Positions 8,706 through 19,437 are shown, numbered from the stretch's first letter. The stretch: DNA of 39,484 nucleotides from JBJHBP01 sp050485645 (GCA_050485645.1 JBJHBT010000037.1:1-39484), one strand, 5' to 3'. Translations and numbers: made by a program. The notes: generated by a model not told the origin, from the letters alone.

Positions 8706-10132
8706 TGCGCATCCTCCAAACCGCAGCGGGACTGCTGACAACCCTGTACCTGACCGGCACCCTGACAGTCACGCTGGCACAGGACGCGGGCACATCAACC
8801 GTGCCACCACCGGAATGGTCCACTGCGGATGATCACGCCGACATGCGGCGCCAGTTGGGCATCACCGTGCTGCGGCCTGGCCCCAGCGGCCGCGACGATG
8901 CGCCCAATGCCGCCAACTACGACGAGGCGCTTGCGAACCCGTATCCGGACTGGCCCGAACTGCTGGTACACGACGATGGCACACCGGTGACCGATGCCGA
9001 TGACTGGTGGAACCATCGCCGTCCACAGATCGTCGAGGCATTCGAACGCGAAATCGTCGGCCGCGTGCCGGTCGACGTTCCCGACGTGCACTGGAGCATC
9101 GCGGCCACCGACACCGGCGTGGTGGCCGATCGCGCCGTGCAGGGCCGGCAGCTGATCGGCCGCGCGGACAACAGCGGCTATCCGCTGATCGACGTGGAGA
9201 TCGGGTTGACGCTGGTGCTGCCGGCGGACACCACAGGGCCGGTGCCGGTAATGATCATGTTCCGCGGCGGCAGCCTGGCTGAAGCCGTGGGCAATGCCGA
9301 GCCGCGCAGATTCGGGCCGCCGAGCGACGAACCCTCGGCGAACGAACAGCTGATCGCCGCCGGCTGGGGTTTTGCGTATCTGAACCCGACCAGCATTCAG
9401 GCTGACAACGGCGCCGGCCTGACTCGCGGCATCATCGGCCTTGCGAACCACGGCCAGCCGCGCAGGCCCGATGACTGGGGCGCGCTGCGTGCCTGGGCAT
9501 GGGGCGCGGCGCGTGCGCTGGACTACCTGGAATCCGAGCCGGCCGTGGATGCCAGGCGCGTCGGCATCGAGGGCGTATCGCGCTACGGCAAGGCGGCGCT
9601 GGTAACGATGGCATTCGAGCCGCGTTTTGCGGTTGGGTTCATCGGTTCGTCCGGTGAGGGCGGCGCCTCACCCTACCGACGCAACTTTGGTGAGGCGGTG
9701 GAGAACCTCACCGGCGGCGGCCAGTATCACTGGATGGCCGGCAACTTCCTCAAGTACGGTACCGACGAGTCAACCTTCGGCCGCATGAACGCCAACGATT
9801 TGCCGATCGACTCACACTCGCTGATTGCTCTGAGCGCACCACGACCCACGTTCATCAGCTACGGTATCCCCGAGCAGGGCGACGCGCTGTGGCTGGATCA
9901 GCAGGGCAGCTACATGGCTGTGGTCGCGGCGGGCAGTGTATTCACCCTGCTGGGCGTGAAGGACACGGGTACCGGTGAACACTATCAGACAGCGACGATG
10001 CCGGCCGTCGGCGTCAGCCTGCTCGACGGCCGGCTGGCATGGCGCCAGCACGACGGCGGCCACACCACCGGTCCCAACTGGCGCTATTTCATACCCTGGG
10101 CGGCTCGCGAACTCGGCCTGGCACAGGACTGA
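8705..10132 (+). CDS. Glucuronoyl esterase-like alpha/beta hydrolase (CE15 type)
   Basis: A secreted 475-residue alpha/beta hydrolase with a signal peptide of about 25 residues ending near TLAQD. The nucleophile elbow GVSRYGK (Ser292) matches the GxSRxGK signature of CE15 4-O-methyl-glucuronoyl methylesterases. A conserved segment DDWWNHRRPQIVEAFEREI lies near residue 100, and a C-terminal HDGGHT could supply the catalytic His. CE15 enzymes cut ester bonds between glucuronic acid of xylan and lignin alcohols, and bacterial members also act on other uronate esters. Its start overlaps the SGNH hydrolase stop by one base. Together with that hydrolase it suggests de-esterification of plant or algal polysaccharide. 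Exact substrate unknown. Confidence 0.83.
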   Translation: MRILQTAAGLLTTLYLTGTLTVTLAQDAGTSTVPPPEWSTADDHADMRRQLGITVLRPGPSGRDDAPNAANYDEALANPYPDWPELLVHDDGTPVTDADDWWNHRRPQIVEAFEREIVGRVPVDVPDVHWSIAATDTGVVADRAVQGRQLIGRADNSGYPLIDVEIGLTLVLPADTTGPVPVMIMFRGGSLAEAVGNAEPRRFGPPSDEPSANEQLIAAGWGFAYLNPTSIQADNGAGLTRGIIGLANHGQPRRPDDWGALRAWAWGAARALDYLESEPAVDARRVGIEGVSRYGKAALVTMAFEPRFAVGFIGSSGEGGASPYRRNFGEAVENLTGGGQYHWMAGNFLKYGTDESTFGRMNANDLPIDSHSLIALSAPRPTFISYGIPEQGDALWLDQQGSYMAVVAAGSVFTLLGVKDTGTGEHYQTATMPAVGVSLLDGRLAWRQHDGGHTTGPNWRYFIPWAARELGLAQD

Positions 10133-10133
10133 C

Positions 10134-10175
10134 GGCTCACGGCTCACGGCTCACGGCTCACGGCTCACGGCTCAC
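10134..10175. repeat. Heptanucleotide tandem array, GGCTCAC x 6
   Basis: Six exact head-to-tail copies of GGCTCAC begin 1 nt after the CE15-like stop codon and end 12 nt before the 3' end of the convergent lipoprotein gene. Exact 7-bp arrays of this kind change length by slippage. No coding role is seen. Confidence 0.95.
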
Positions 10176-10187
10176 GATCGTATCGGA

Positions 10188-10721
10188 TCAGTCCCGGACC
10201 AGCATCATGCTGGCTGCGTCGATCTGCCGTTCCATGTCCATCATCGCCTGCCCCAGATCGTTCAATGCGGTCTGAAGCGACTCCGTGATGAACTGTGGCC
10301 GCATCATCAGACTTTCGAAGGCATCATCCATGCGATAAAGCGCTGCGGTATGCCGGTCGTCGATGGCCGCCTGTTCCTCCTCGCTGAACGGTGACTCCCA
10401 CGATTCGATGTCCTCTTCGCTGTACTGCGAGATCGCGACCAGAGCTTCCACCATGCCGGCACCGACAGCTCTGGCACGAGGCAGGATATCCGACTGCAAC
10501 CGCGCCGCGGCTGTGTCCGCGGTTTCGTCATCACGAATAGCGGCGATCGCGTCCGCCAGGTCGTTGTAGACAGCCGTCATGTACTGCGTGGACTGCAGCA
10601 TGTCAGCCATAGGATGGTCGGCGGACTGCTCAGCGGAGCCGCCACAAGCCGGCAGCAACAGCGCACAGAACATCGCGACAGCAACGAAGGCCAGGGGACG
10701 TTTGCAAGGAATGGTTTTCAC
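10188..10721 (-). CDS. Predicted lipoprotein of unknown function
   Basis: The 177-residue product starts with a lipoprotein signal: basic residues, a hydrophobic stretch FVAVAMFCALLL and the lipobox LLPAC (Cys26), so it is probably lipidated and membrane-attached. The mature part is acidic and almost entirely helical in composition, with many Ala, Asp, Glu and Met residues and no cysteine, resembling small periplasmic helical-bundle proteins. The start is a GTG at 10721 with GGGAGG about 8 nt upstream. It is convergent with the CE15-like gene and divergent from the secreted protein at 11005. Heptanucleotide arrays lie on both sides. I do not recognise a family. Confidence 0.7.
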   Translation of the reverse strand: MKTIPCKRPLAFVAVAMFCALLLPACGGSAEQSADHPMADMLQSTQYMTAVYNDLADAIAAIRDDETADTAAARLQSDILPRARAVGAGMVEALVAISQYSEEDIESWESPFSEEEQAAIDDRHTAALYRMDDAFESLMMRPQFITESLQTALNDLGQAMMDMERQIDAASMMLVRD

Positions 10722-10820
10722 GGATCACCCTCCCGGGGTCAGCGGCTAAATGGAACGGTGCAGATGCACCACCGGCTGATACATCACCGGTCAGCGATAA
10801 ACAGGGACAGGACACAGCGG

Positions 10821-10883
10821 CCGGTTGCCGGTTGCCGGTTGCCGGTTGCCGGTTGCCGGTTGCCGGTTGCCGGTTGCCGGTTG
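10821..10883. repeat. Heptanucleotide tandem array, CCGGTTG x 9
   Basis: Nine exact copies of CCGGTTG are followed by a degenerate tenth (CCGGCAG). The array lies in the divergent region between the lipoprotein gene (start 10721) and the secreted-protein gene (start 11005). Changes in copy number would alter promoter spacing there, so phase-variable expression is possible but unproven. Confidence 0.95.
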
Positions 10884-11004
10884 CCGGCAGGCATTATCAG
10901 CTCCTCTGCCGCCAGTGTACCCACTGCTGCTAAGCTCAGCCCCGGGATCAGCTCTCAAGCCCGGCCCCGGGGAGCCCGGCACATTCAGTCCGGAGAAATA
11001 CACA

Positions 11005-11970
11005 ATGAAAGCACGAATTGCACTTGCCGCAGCCATAATCGCACTATCACCACTGTCTCAGGCCCAGGCCCAGGCCCAGGCCCAGAATTGTGACCGGCAG
11101 TGCCTGATCGATCTCGCCGACAGCTATGTCGCGGCGATGGTTGCGCGTGACGCATCGCGCGTGCCACTGGCCAACAACGTTCGCATGGTGGAAAACCTCG
11201 AACGCATTCAGCCCGGGGAGGGCATGTGGGCCACCGCGGCCGCGGTGCCAGACGCCTTTGTGATTCACGTACCGGATCCTGTTTCGCAGCAGATCGGTTA
11301 CCTGGCCGTGATGACCGAGAACCAGGATGGCGACCAGGTACCGGTGCAGTTCGGCCTGCGCCTGAAGCTCGACAACGGCCGCATCACTGAAGCCGAGCAC
11401 CTGATCGTCCGCAGCATCAGTCAGGGTGCGCTGGCCAATCTCCAGGCACCGCGCCGTCCGCTTGTCTCACCCGTCACCGATGAAGGGCTTCGCGATGCAC
11501 GCGGGCGGCTGCTGCATATCGGCGCTGCGTACTACGACGCGCTGGACCGCAATAACGGTCGGCTTGCGCCATTCGCCGATACCTGCGTGCGTTTCGAAAA
11601 CGGAATACAGACAGCTCGTAACGTAGTCGCACGCGACCCTTCGGCGGGCTTCGGCCTGGCCGGTGCGCTGGGTTGCGAGGCACAGCTGGACACGAATTTC
11701 TTCCAGTACATCACCTCTATCGACAATCGCCGTGTATCGATCGCCGATGAGGTCACCGGGCTGGTGTTCGGCCTGTCGCATTTCCGTCACTCGTTCGAGG
11801 TGCGCGAATATCCCCTGTTCAATCTCCCAGGCCAACCCACCCGTGTCATGGACAACAACCCGTTCGACATGCCAGCCATTCACATATACAAGATCTGGGG
11901 CGGCCAAATTCACGAAATTGAAGCCATCGGCATCGTCACGCCGTACATGTCGCCCACCGGCTGGGAGTAA
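11005..11970 (+). CDS. Secreted protein of unknown function with an Ala-Gln repeat in the signal region
   Basis: The 321-residue product has a signal peptide (MKARIALAAAIIALSPLSQ) followed by a run of alternating Gln and Ala encoded by tandem CAGGCC hexamers at about 11058-11083. The mature part starts at NCDRQC and has two similar halves that each begin with a helical segment of the kind seen in SnoaL/NTF2-like proteins (SYVAAMVARDASRVP, and AAYYDALDRNNGRLAPFADTC). This suggests a duplicated NTF2-like fold, without visible catalytic residues. The start was set at 11005, which has GGAG 9 nt upstream; the longer frame runs back into the heptanucleotide array. Followed by a short gap and a decayed cysK-like gene. 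No function is claimed. Confidence 0.72.
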   Translation: MKARIALAAAIIALSPLSQAQAQAQAQNCDRQCLIDLADSYVAAMVARDASRVPLANNVRMVENLERIQPGEGMWATAAAVPDAFVIHVPDPVSQQIGYLAVMTENQDGDQVPVQFGLRLKLDNGRITEAEHLIVRSISQGALANLQAPRRPLVSPVTDEGLRDARGRLLHIGAAYYDALDRNNGRLAPFADTCVRFENGIQTARNVVARDPSAGFGLAGALGCEAQLDTNFFQYITSIDNRRVSIADEVTGLVFGLSHFRHSFEVREYPLFNLPGQPTRVMDNNPFDMPAIHIYKIWGGQIHEIEAIGIVTPYMSPTGWE

Positions 11971-12192
11971 TGAGCCGGCCGGGAGTAATCACTCGCAGCC
12001 CGGTGTCCCGTTGCGGGAAACGCCTGCGCACTCATGTCCAGCGGTGCCGGCTGATTCCTGCCTGAACCGGATGATCGCACTCGACCCATGGCTCCCTACT
12101 CCGCGGAGTGGCGGCACGCTGCCGCCCCGCGCAACTCTGTCATAATTCAACGTGCTGAATCAGGTGGGGCCGGTCGTCGGGAGGCTGCCGCC

Positions 12193-12761
12193 ATGGCCAA
12201 ACGCTTCGAGCACATACTCGCCACCATTGGCCGCACGCCGGTGGTACGCATCAATCGCCTGGCACCGCCTGGCGTGAACCTGTTCGCCAAGCTGGAAGCC
12301 TTCAATCCGATGGCATCGGTGAAGGACCGCCTTGCGCTGAGTGTGATCGAGGACGCCGAGCGGCGCGGCCTGCTCAGGCCCGGACAGACCGTGATTGAAG
12401 CCAACGCCGACATCCACTCCACAACCACCGCCGTGGAAATTCTCGACGACTTCGCGGACACCCGTCTTGACTACTTCGTCACCGGCTTAGGCACGGGCGG
12501 CACACTGAAGGGTGTCAGCCGTGTACTGCAGGACCGCATCGTGCCGGTGTCGGCAGGCAGACCCTGCATCTGGCGCGTGAACTGGCGCGCAGCGAAGGCA
12601 TTTTCTGCGGCATCTCCGGAGGCGCGACCTTCGCCGGTGCCCTGCAGGTTGCGGCCGACGCTGCTGCAACGGCACGGTATCGATTGCAACCGCGATGTGG
12701 CAACCGACCCCTACTCCTTTCTGCCGGCATGGCTGCATCCACGGTGATGCTGCTGAAATGA
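12193..12761 (+). pseudogene. Decayed cysteine synthase-like gene with internal deletions and a frameshift
   Basis: The start is a normal O-acetylserine sulfhydrylase/cysteine synthase: HILATIGRTPVVRINRLAPP, then FNPMASVKDRLAL with the PLP lysine. After GQTVIEA the conserved SGNTG substrate loop and the next ~100 residues are missing, and the frame jumps to a segment ending YFVTGLGTGGTLKGVSRVL, which normally lies much further on. After about 12545 the coding frame shifts: another frame reads TLHLARELARSEGIFCGISGG, the conserved C-terminal part, and ends at a TGA at 12759-12761. A working enzyme is not possible without the SGNTG loop. It lies 28 nt upstream of acs. Loss looks stepwise, with at least two deletions. 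Confidence 0.85.
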
Positions 12762-12789
12762 CGGCGAATGACGCATATCATCGGACCCC

Positions 12790-14736
<1,947 letters not shown>

Positions 14737-14738
14737 CT

Positions 14739-14766
14739 ACCGGCCGCGCGAGAACCGGCGGCCGGT
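14739..14766 (+). terminator. GC-rich hairpin downstream of acs
   Basis: ACCGGCCG (14739-14746) and CGGCCGGT (14759-14766) form a perfect 8-bp stem with a 12-nt loop, starting 3 nt after the acs stop. It lies between convergent genes, where a shared terminator is expected. There is no T-run, so intrinsic termination is uncertain. Confidence 0.4.
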
Positions 14767-14825
14767 GTCCGGGATGCACGCTGCCGGGCTTCGCCACCCG
14801 CCTGCGGAACAGCCGACTGCCCGGC

Positions 14826-15092
14826 CTACTCCGGTTTGAAATCAGGTGGCGCTTCCGAACCGTCGCCGAAAAAGAACTTCTCCATTTCCGCCTCGAGGAA
14901 CTTGCGCGCCTTGGGCTCGATGGGCACCAGCCGGTATTCATTGATCAGCATGGTCTGATGGCCCAGCCAGCGCTGCCATGCCAGCCTGGACACGTTGTCG
15001 TATACCCGTTTGCCGAGTGCGCCGGGATAGGGGGGCTTGTCCAGACCCTCTGCTTCGGTGCCCAGCACCACGCACTTCACCATTCGTGTCAC
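14826..15092 (-). CDS. yggX: YggX, Fe(II)-trafficking/oxidative-protection protein
   Basis: An 88-residue cytoplasmic protein of the YggX family, linked in enterobacteria to protection of iron-sulfur clusters and iron handling under oxidative stress. The conserved N-terminal Cys is present (MTRMVKC, Cys7, the same position as in E. coli). The family motifs AEG, PYPGALGKRVYDNVS, W..W and QTMLINEYRL are all there, and the C-terminus FFFGDG fits. The ATG at 15092 overlaps the mutY stop as ATGA, giving tight translational coupling. mutY-yggX is a widely conserved proteobacterial pair, in which the iron-sulfur glycosylase sits with an iron-sulfur guardian. Confidence 0.95.
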   Translation of the reverse strand: MTRMVKCVVLGTEAEGLDKPPYPGALGKRVYDNVSRLAWQRWLGHQTMLINEYRLVPIEPKARKFLEAEMEKFFFGDGSEAPPDFKPE

Positions 15093-16249
15093 GACTTCGT
15101 TTCCCTGTTTCGTTTCCGGCCAACGGATCCGCCAGCTTCAGGCGCCCCGGTCAGCGTGCGCAGCAGTCGCTGCACCGGCGCCGGCAAGCCCACCTGCTGC
15201 GACCTGCCCTTATACCAGAGCCACCCCTCCCCCTCCATCGCTGCGGATGGCGAGGCGGACAGCTCGATCAGAACGGGCCGCAGTTCCAGCTCGAAGTGAG
15301 TAAAGGCGTGTGAGAAGGCTGCCAGCGCGCTTTCGCGGTACGCGCACGCGCCCAGCACCCGCCGGCACCACTGATCGGCGTTGTCGTCGGCGGCGAGTTC
15401 GGGGAAGCTGTGCAGACCGCCCCAGATGCCGCTGGGTGGACGGCGCCGCAGCAGCACACGCCCCTGCCGATCACGAACGATCAGCACCACGACACTGAGC
15501 GACGGACGCTGCCGCTTCGGCCGTGCGGCGGGATAGCGGCGCTGCGTTTGTGTGGCTCGCGCCACGCAGCCGTCCGCAACAGGGCAGGCCTCGCAGCGCG
15601 GCCGGGCACGCGTGCACACCATCGCGCCCAGGTCCATGATGGCCTGCGTGTAATCCCGCACCCGACGCGCGGGCGTGTGCCGCTCGGCCAGCGCCCACAG
15701 CTCACGCGCGACGCCCGTCTCGCCCGGCCAGCCGTCGACGGCGTGATACCGCGTCAGCACGCGCTTCACGTTCCCGTCCAGAATCGGCAGGCGCTGTTCA
15801 TACACCTGCGCCAGTATGGCTCCGGCCGTGGAACGTCCTATTCCGGGCAAGGCGACAAGCTGATCGAAGTTGTCCGGCAGTTCCCCGCCGTGATCGGACA
15901 TGATCTGCCGCGCGGCCCTGTGCAGGCTGCGTGCCCGGGCGTAGTAACCCAGGCCCGACCACAGGGCCAGCACCTCGTCGATCGGTGCATCGGCAAGTTC
16001 GGCAACATTCGCAAAACGTGCGACGAAACGCTCGAAGTACGGAATCACCGTGGCGAGCTGCGTCTGCTGCGCCATCACCTCCGACACCCAGACACGATAG
16101 GCGCTGCGTTGCACCTGCCACGGCAGCGTGTGACGCCCGTGCCGCTCATACCAGGGCAGCAGCCGGGGCGCGATCGCCGGTGGAGAAGTGAATTCGGGGC
16201 GCGCCTCGCATGACGAAGCCGGCTGCGCAGTTGCCGATGCGTTCACCAC
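15089..16249 (-). CDS. mutY: MutY, A/G-specific adenine glycosylase
   Basis: Base-excision repair enzyme that removes adenine mispaired with 8-oxoguanine. The HhH-GPD core has SEVMAQQTQLATVIPYF with the catalytic Glu, the hairpin LPGIGRSTAGAILA and ILDGNVKRVL with the catalytic Asp. The [4Fe-4S] motif is CTRARPRCEACPVADGC (C-x6-C-x2-C-x5-C). The C-terminal NUDIX-like 8-oxoG recognition domain has SVVVLIVRDRQGRVLLRRR and GIWGGLHSFPE. No ATG fits; a GTG at 16249 or 16246 immediately follows the stop of the upstream SRPBCC gene and is the best start. The longer frame to 16354 overlaps that gene. The stop is overlapped by yggX. About 386 residues, normal length. Confidence 0.93.
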   Translation of the reverse strand: MVNASATAQPASSCEARPEFTSPPAIAPRLLPWYERHGRHTLPWQVQRSAYRVWVSEVMAQQTQLATVIPYFERFVARFANVAELADAPIDEVLALWSGLGYYARARSLHRAARQIMSDHGGELPDNFDQLVALPGIGRSTAGAILAQVYEQRLPILDGNVKRVLTRYHAVDGWPGETGVARELWALAERHTPARRVRDYTQAIMDLGAMVCTRARPRCEACPVADGCVARATQTQRRYPAARPKRQRPSLSVVVLIVRDRQGRVLLRRRPPSGIWGGLHSFPELAADDNADQWCRRVLGACAYRESALAAFSHAFTHFELELRPVLIELSASPSAAMEGEGWLWYKGRSQQVGLPAPVQRLLRTLTGAPEAGGSVGRKRNRETKS

Positions 16250-16251
16250 TA

Positions 16252-16839
16252 TCAGTCGGCGAACGCGTAGCCGCCATCGAGCTCCTGTGCCAGACGTTCG
16301 ATCCGTTCCACGGCGCGCGCGCCACCGGACATCAGACGGCGCTTGAGCACCCACGGCCCGATCACCGGTGGCACGAAGAAATCCGGCTCCATCTCCAGCC
16401 GGTACGTCACCCGTGTACCATACTCATCGGGCTCGAGCAGCCATTCGGCCTGGCTGAAATGGAAATCACTCTGCTCGGGCAACGCGGTGGTGCGTATCCA
16501 GTTCGGCCAGCGCGTCTCCAGACGTTCCACCCGGCGCATGTTCATGCACACGAACATCACGCAGCCTTCCACCCTCGTGAACACCATCGGTGTGCCGTCC
16601 TCGGCCGGTTCCAGATAGCCGCTTTCCTTGTAGATGCTGGAGATGCGATCGAGGCCGTCATAGTCGACCAGCACCTGAAAGATCGCGTCGGCCGGTGCAT
16701 CCATCAGAACGTCCGCAACCAGTTCGTAACGACCGGCATCGCGGCTGATTTCCAGGCTGTTCATTTCGGCCGACCGCACGGGAGCCACGGCGGCCGCTGC
16801 CGCGGTGGCTGTCAGCAATGCGATTCGCCTGAGCATCAT
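16252..16839 (-). CDS. Secreted SRPBCC/START-like polyketide cyclase-type protein
   Basis: The 195-residue product starts with a signal peptide (MMLRRIALLTATAAAAAVAP, then VRSA) and continues into a START-like lipid-binding fold. Signs of that fold are a first strand RYELVADVLMDAPADAIFQVL, the helix DYDGLDRISSIYKESGYLE, and later strands through MNMRRVERLETRWPNWI to the long C-terminal helix with VLKRRLMSGGARAVERIERLA. Such proteins bind hydrophobic ligands; export suggests a periplasmic lipid-related role, not shown. The start was set at 16839 because AGAGGAC lies 5 nt upstream; the longer frame begins in repetitive Cys/Gly codons. It ends directly before mutY and is likely cotranscribed with it. 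Three copies of CCCGGAGCA-like repeats lie just upstream (about 16874-16895). Confidence 0.83.
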   Translation of the reverse strand: MMLRRIALLTATAAAAAVAPVRSAEMNSLEISRDAGRYELVADVLMDAPADAIFQVLVDYDGLDRISSIYKESGYLEPAEDGTPMVFTRVEGCVMFVCMNMRRVERLETRWPNWIRTTALPEQSDFHFSQAEWLLEPDEYGTRVTYRLEMEPDFFVPPVIGPWVLKRRLMSGGARAVERIERLAQELDGGYAFAD

Positions 16840-16936
16840 CACGTCCTCTGTCCTCATGAACCATCGCGTCCCGGAGCACCCGGAGCACCCGGAGCTTACA
16901 CAATCACATCCGCTGTGACCCGTGCACCCTCCGACG

Positions 16937-19000
16937 CTATCGGTCGAAAAGGCCGCGAATCCTGTCCTGGAGCCTTTCCGTGGCGTCCTCACGCTCTTCC
17001 TCGAGGCGCTCTCGCACCTCCTGTTCGGCGCGAGAGCGCACCACTGCCGCAAAATCCGGCCGCACGGAAGGTTCCGCCAGCGTGCCGCCGACCGACAGCG
17101 GCAGCTCCAGGCCGGCGAGACTACTCATTGCAGGGTCCGACTGCAGGGTTTCGCCATCCACCATGCGCGCCACAAGATCGAAGTCCATCGCATCGGTGAG
17201 CAGATTCACCGTGCCGCGACCGCTCACGACCATGAACGACAATGTTGCGTTGAGATCGCGGTTGGTGAGCACCGCATCCTCGATCACACCGGATGCGGAA
17301 ACCGAACTGAACGGCGTGCGCCGCGGCCCATCGCGCGCCGGAGCGGTATTGCCATCCAGCACCGCACGGGCGCGGCGCAGTTCATACCACACGTCGAAGC
17401 CTTCCCAGGCACCGTCGCGCAACGTGAACGAGACATCGCCCGCGAGCACCTGGCGCATCTGGCCGACGTTCGAGCCGCTGGCGGAGAGATCGAGCCGTGC
17501 ACCGGCGGTGCCGGAGACCATTTCCGATTCGACGAAATCACGCGCCAGCGGCAGGATATCCACGCCATCGAGCTGCTGCACCAGCCGCATCCGCGCCGCG
17601 TCGCCAGCCACCTCGAACGTAATCTCACCGCTCGCGGTGCCGCCGTACAGTGAGGCGCGCGGCGCCAGCACCACGCGACCGTTGCCGGCATTCAGGGCAA
17701 ACACCGCATCGCTGAGCCGCATGCCGAGGAACTGAGCGCCGGCGAGCCGCAATTCGCCCCGCGCATCCAGTGTACGCAGCACATCCAGTGGCAGATCGAC
17801 CTCATCCAGCGAACCCTCATCGTCGCCGGATCGCGCATCCGAAGCCGGCGGCAGATAGCGGTCGACGTTGATGTCGTCCACCGCCAGCTCGAATCGCAGT
17901 GTCTCGCGCTCAACACCGGCGAACCCCGTCAGCGTGGAGTCATCCAGCGAGAAGCGCATGTCGCGCAGCGCGATCTGACTGGCGTCGTATACGAAGCTGG
18001 CGTTCGCGGCAGCGCGACGCAGCACGTCACGGTCGGCCGTGACCACGTCCACGCCAAGGCGACCGAGCAGTTCGCGCGGGCTGAACTCGGCGATCTCCAC
18101 CGCACCATCGAGGCTGAGACTGCTCATCAACTGGCGGCCGCTGAGCGAACCGCGCACGCTCACGCCAAGTGTTTCCAATATGAGGTTGTCGAGCGCGAGG
18201 GTTTCCGCGGCTAGATCGGCCTGCAGAGAATCCAGGCGCAGCCGCGCATCGCCCTGTCCACCCGGCCAGGCATCCCCGCTGCCCGACAGCCGCACATCCA
18301 GACCTTCCAGCCGGTAGCGCTCGTTGACCAGCGACAGCAGCGCGTCGGCACGCACATCCACCGCCACCTCCACGGCTTCACCGGCCAACGCGAAACTCAT
18401 GCGGATCGGAAACGTCACATCCGGCCCGAAGCCGGACGCCTGCATATTGAAGCTGCTGAGCTGCCAGCGGCTGCCGCTGGCCGCGTCGTTCCAGTTCACC
18501 TGCGCGTTGACGACGCTGATGACATCCACGTCGAGATCGAAGTCGGCGCCGGAACGGCCGTTCTGCGGCGTGTCGTCGGTCTGTGCCCGCTCCGCGGCCT
18601 CACCGATGTCCTGCCAGTTGGTGCGTCCCTGGGCATTGCGTGCCAGGTTCAGCACCAGCCCCTCGAGCCGCGCCTCGTCGATCTCGACCCGCCGTGACAG
18701 CAGTGGCAGCAGCGCCAGCTGCAGCCGTGCCGACTCGATGCGTGCGAACGGTTCGCCGCCGAAGCCGGCGGCATTGCCGAGCGACGCCTCACCCACCGCT
18801 ATACGCAGGCGCGGGAAAATCTCCAGCTCCAGATCGCCCTCCAGCGTCAGCTGGCGGCCGGTGGAGCGCTCAACCGCCGCCGCGATGTCGTCCTTGTAGT
18901 CGTTGGGGTCGACCAGCATCGACAGACCCAGCATCAGCGCCACGAACAGCACCAGTACTGCCGCCACGACCATACCGATCAGTTTGATTATGCGTCCCAT
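16937..19000 (-). CDS. AsmA-family envelope protein
   Basis: The 687-residue product has an N-terminal membrane helix (about residues 5-27) and the AsmA opening: DPNDYKDDIAAAVERSTGRQ then LTLEGDLELEIFPRLRIAVG. The long periplasmic part consists of alternating short beta strands, including VEIDEARLEGLVLNLAR near the N-terminus. It ends with the AsmA C-terminal region (GTVNLLTDAMDFDLVARMV, then SVGGTLAEPSVRPD) and a charged coiled segment. AsmA-like proteins belong to the repeating beta-groove group that affects outer-membrane phospholipid and protein balance. Start 19000 has AGAAGGGAC about 9 nt upstream. It precedes the SRPBCC-mutY-yggX genes on the same strand, with about 100 nt between. Confidence 0.92.
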   Translation of the reverse strand: MGRIIKLIGMVVAAVLVLFVALMLGLSMLVDPNDYKDDIAAAVERSTGRQLTLEGDLELEIFPRLRIAVGEASLGNAAGFGGEPFARIESARLQLALLPLLSRRVEIDEARLEGLVLNLARNAQGRTNWQDIGEAAERAQTDDTPQNGRSGADFDLDVDVISVVNAQVNWNDAASGSRWQLSSFNMQASGFGPDVTFPIRMSFALAGEAVEVAVDVRADALLSLVNERYRLEGLDVRLSGSGDAWPGGQGDARLRLDSLQADLAAETLALDNLILETLGVSVRGSLSGRQLMSSLSLDGAVEIAEFSPRELLGRLGVDVVTADRDVLRRAAANASFVYDASQIALRDMRFSLDDSTLTGFAGVERETLRFELAVDDINVDRYLPPASDARSGDDEGSLDEVDLPLDVLRTLDARGELRLAGAQFLGMRLSDAVFALNAGNGRVVLAPRASLYGGTASGEITFEVAGDAARMRLVQQLDGVDILPLARDFVESEMVSGTAGARLDLSASGSNVGQMRQVLAGDVSFTLRDGAWEGFDVWYELRRARAVLDGNTAPARDGPRRTPFSSVSASGVIEDAVLTNRDLNATLSFMVVSGRGTVNLLTDAMDFDLVARMVDGETLQSDPAMSSLAGLELPLSVGGTLAEPSVRPDFAAVVRSRAEQEVRERLEEEREDATERLQDRIRGLFDR

Positions 19001-19437
19001 GAGTCGGTCCCTTCTATTCGCGGATTCACCTGGAGGGCGGTTTGATCGTAGCAATTATCAACGACCCGGCATAACCGTCGCTCGAATGCGAATGATATCC
19101 GACACATTGCCGGCCCATTGTCGGGCACAGGTTCCGCATGGCCCTTGCCGGTCTCCTCCAGTTGCTCGGCAGTCTCGGTGAGCGCTTGCAGTTGGTGTGT
19201 GGAGTGGAACGATTGTGCGGGCCCCGGGGCGTGGCGGAAAGGCCGAAGCGCAGGTTCCCGGCGCCATCGTCATGCCCGCAACGCTGAACTTTCCCCCGAC
19301 CCCGCAGCCAAGTGAACGTCCACCTGCGAAACGCGAGCATGAGCAATACCTATCGAATCTCCGATCTCGTGCGCTTATGCCGGGGCTTGGCCTTGATGCT
19401 GATGCTCCGGCTATGGACTAAGGGCTCGGTCAGGCCT
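19001..19437. other. Intergenic region without a supported gene
   Basis: Short overlapping frames run on both strands. A 46-residue rightward frame starting at 19339 (MSNTYRISDLVRL) weakly recalls the first helix of MerR-type regulators, then becomes hydrophobic and ends with TGA at 19477-19479, overlapping the next small ORF. The leftward promoter of the AsmA operon must lie here. Confidence 0.4.

Noticed and set aside
10134..10883. CRISPR array
   Set aside because: The two arrays are 7-bp head-to-tail repeats without spacers, and no cas gene is present.
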